Positions 62,762 through 64,000 of a stretch of 64,000 nucleotides of DNA are shown here, piece after piece. Location of the stretch: the NCBI GenBank assembly GCA_012862575.1, contig BLSF01000012.1, positions 186,001 to 250,000 of the forward strand. Reading direction: 5' to 3'. The notes below the pieces were generated by a model. The model was not told the DNA's origin and did no database searches. It worked only from the letters and a program-made list of their open reading frames with translations. The position numbers were made by a program, and so were the translations under genes. Every line of letters begins with the position of its first letter. Position 1 is the first letter of the stretch. Source of the DNA: Parietichytrium sp. I65-24A. Its lineage: Eukaryota; Sar; Bigyra; Thraustochytrida; Thraustochytriidae.

Positions 62762-64000
62762 ATGTCGATGTCGCGTAGCTCCGCTCTGAGCGCGGGTGGC
62801 GCAGGGGAGATTGACGCGAATGGCCAGTCCCTAACGAGAGACGATCTGGACTCGACCCTGAGCTCGATCGTGTCTGGCGCGAGCGCCACGGACGAAAGCG
62901 CAGTGTCACAGAGGCGCGGTCGCCTTTTGCAGCGGAGGAAGAGCTCCAGCACAGGAACGCACACGCGGTCCCGGACGCTGGATTTCTCCCTCTCAGGCCT
63001 CACTTCCCTGACGTTTCAGCGGTCTGGTGCTCGAGGAGCGGCCTCGACAAAGTCAAAAGACGAACCCGAGGACGCTGAGCCTGGCGGACATGCAGAACCG
63101 TTGACCGAAGAAACCCGTGCCGAGCTCTTGGGCCGGTTTCGCAGAGTGTGCAGTGATACGAAGGTTGTTTCGAAGGTAGACGAGGAGCCGAGGCACGGGC
63201 TTGCCCATCTGGAATCGCAAGAGTACTCCGAAGTCTTGTTGACGTCAGAAGAAGATCAGGATAACAGCTCCAATACGGACAACGGAAGTGTGATAGAAGA
63301 GGGCGAGGACGGGGAACAGTGTGTCTCTCCGGTTGAAAATAGCCCTGGGGTGTCTCGCTCCAGAAAAAAGAAAGCGGGGGCGGCTAAGAAACCGTCCAAA
63401 CGGAAAAAGAAGACAAAACGGAGGAAAGAGAAAGAGACGGTGCAGGTAATGTATTACAAGGACTCGAAAGGCGAGTTTCGTGACGAGTATGGCTTTAGAG
63501 TTCAAAATGAGGAACCCCATTATTTGTGCGCTCCAACTCTGACCAGTGAAAACCACACAGCGGTGCCGCACGACGCCAAGAAGCAAATTATATCCAGAGA
63601 TGTACGCCGAAGACGTCAGAGGCGGATTTGGCAGGAGTTTTTCGACGGTATTGGAGGGGAGCTATCTTGTTTGCCGCTGCACTCACTCGAGCGATGGCGA
63701 AAGTATTCCACAGGAAGTAAATCGGTGAATTCTGCAGAACTTTACCTAATAAAGCTCTCCGCGCCTTTAATTGAAGAATCTGCTGAGGATGTGCACGACG
63801 CCACCCTGAGCCAAAATGGCTTGGACGTGGATGGCGTCATCCTCTCTCCGAGACAGGGCGGGGCACAAGGAGATGTGCAAAGCCTCAATCAGTCGGGAAG
63901 GAATCACCGGAAGCAACTGTCAGGTGGTTCTGATCACACAACATCAGGAGCAGAGAGCCCTCGGCGCGGCTCGCGAAGCTTCATGTCCATTGGCTCCGTT
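62762..64000 (+). CDS. large disordered protein, partial, runs off the window
   Basis: An open frame from the first ATG at 62762 to the end of the window (413 codons, no stop). The frame is also open back to 62573, with a possible TTTCCAG acceptor near 62605, so the true start may be upstream. The N terminus is Ser/Glu-rich, with a lysine-rich stretch (KKKAGAAKKPSKRKKKTKRRKEKE), then VMYYKDSKGEFRDEYGFRV and RDVRRRRQRRIWQEFFDG. The DEYGF segment resembles the sequence before TBC (Rab-GAP) domains, but the diagnostic part would lie past the window. I do not assign a function. The Ser/Pro-rich end suggests phosphorylation. Confidence 0.7.
   Translation, partial: MSMSRSSALSAGGAGEIDANGQSLTRDDLDSTLSSIVSGASATDESAVSQRRGRLLQRRKSSSTGTHTRSRTLDFSLSGLTSLTFQRSGARGAASTKSKDEPEDAEPGGHAEPLTEETRAELLGRFRRVCSDTKVVSKVDEEPRHGLAHLESQEYSEVLLTSEEDQDNSSNTDNGSVIEEGEDGEQCVSPVENSPGVSRSRKKKAGAAKKPSKRKKKTKRRKEKETVQVMYYKDSKGEFRDEYGFRVQNEEPHYLCAPTLTSENHTAVPHDAKKQIISRDVRRRRQRRIWQEFFDGIGGELSCLPLHSLERWRKYSTGSKSVNSAELYLIKLSAPLIEESAEDVHDATLSQNGLDVDGVILSPRQGGAQGDVQSLNQSGRNHRKQLSGGSDHTTSGAESPRRGSRSFMSIGSV

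Overview
This window is nuclear DNA from a eukaryote. It carries about two dozen protein-coding genes on both strands, spaced 0.1 to 2 kb apart. About half are single long reading frames; the rest have one to three short introns (about 70 to 300 bp) that nearly all open with GTAAGT, GTGAGT or GTACGT and close with AG. Start codons usually sit in the context AAGATGG, behind a purine-rich leader on the coding strand. There are no operons, ribosome-binding sites, CRISPR arrays or recognisable rRNA or tRNA genes. The gene set suggests a single-celled protist or alga: a DUF218 protein of a type common in cyanobacteria and plants, a secreted LPMO-like protein, and several proteins of kinds often linked to cilia or basal bodies. 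I cannot fix the lineage from sequence alone; a stramenopile (for example thraustochytrid-like) or an alga would both fit.

Layout. 0-5 kb: a small ORF and, on the minus strand, an AASDH-like adenylation/carrier/PQQ-propeller enzyme. 5.8-10.3 kb: a long protein that reads as the kinetochore scaffold KNL1/Spc105, with a PP1-docking-like motif, nine MELT-like repeats, a coiled coil and a C-terminal RWD-like region. 10.6-11.6 kb: a three-exon NUS1/NgBR gene (dolichol synthesis) ending in the RxG motif. 13.6-14.6 kb: a coiled-coil protein. 15.5-16.4 kb: PCNA. 17.7-18.3 kb: DUF218 protein. 19-23.5 kb: DHX57/DHX29-type DEAH helicase. 24-29.5 kb: a UPF0193-like protein, a coiled-coil protein with a TNF/C1q-like C terminus, and a MED28-like protein. 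30.1-31 kb: eIF1A. 32.8-33.9 kb: LPMO-like secreted protein with an apparent N-terminal frameshift. 34.6-35.3 kb: complex I subunit NDUFB10. 35.7-40 kb: ABCC transporter. 41.7-42.9 kb: SLC10/BASS transporter. 43-43.6 kb: MRNIP-like protein. 44.3-45.8 kb: Tc1/mariner-like transposase with unusual DDE spacing. 47.7-50.2 kb: small coiled-coil protein and an LRR protein. 51.8-54.1 kb: AMP deaminase. 54.4-55.1 kb: unknown three-exon gene. 56.3-56.9 kb: BART-domain protein. 57-59.8 kb: kinesin resembling kinesin-7/CENP-E. 60.1-61.3 kb: UPF0739/C1orf74-like protein. 62.6 kb to the end: partial large protein.

The genes are mostly housekeeping and do not form one pathway. The KNL1 scaffold and the CENP-E-like kinesin both belong to chromosome segregation but lie about 47 kb apart. 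The points most worth a second look are the divergent KNL1 repeat array, the short peptide-coding motif found upstream of two different genes, the LPMO frameshift, the strand-specific purine leaders, the transposase with a long D-E spacing, and the low-complexity insertion inside the kinesin motor.
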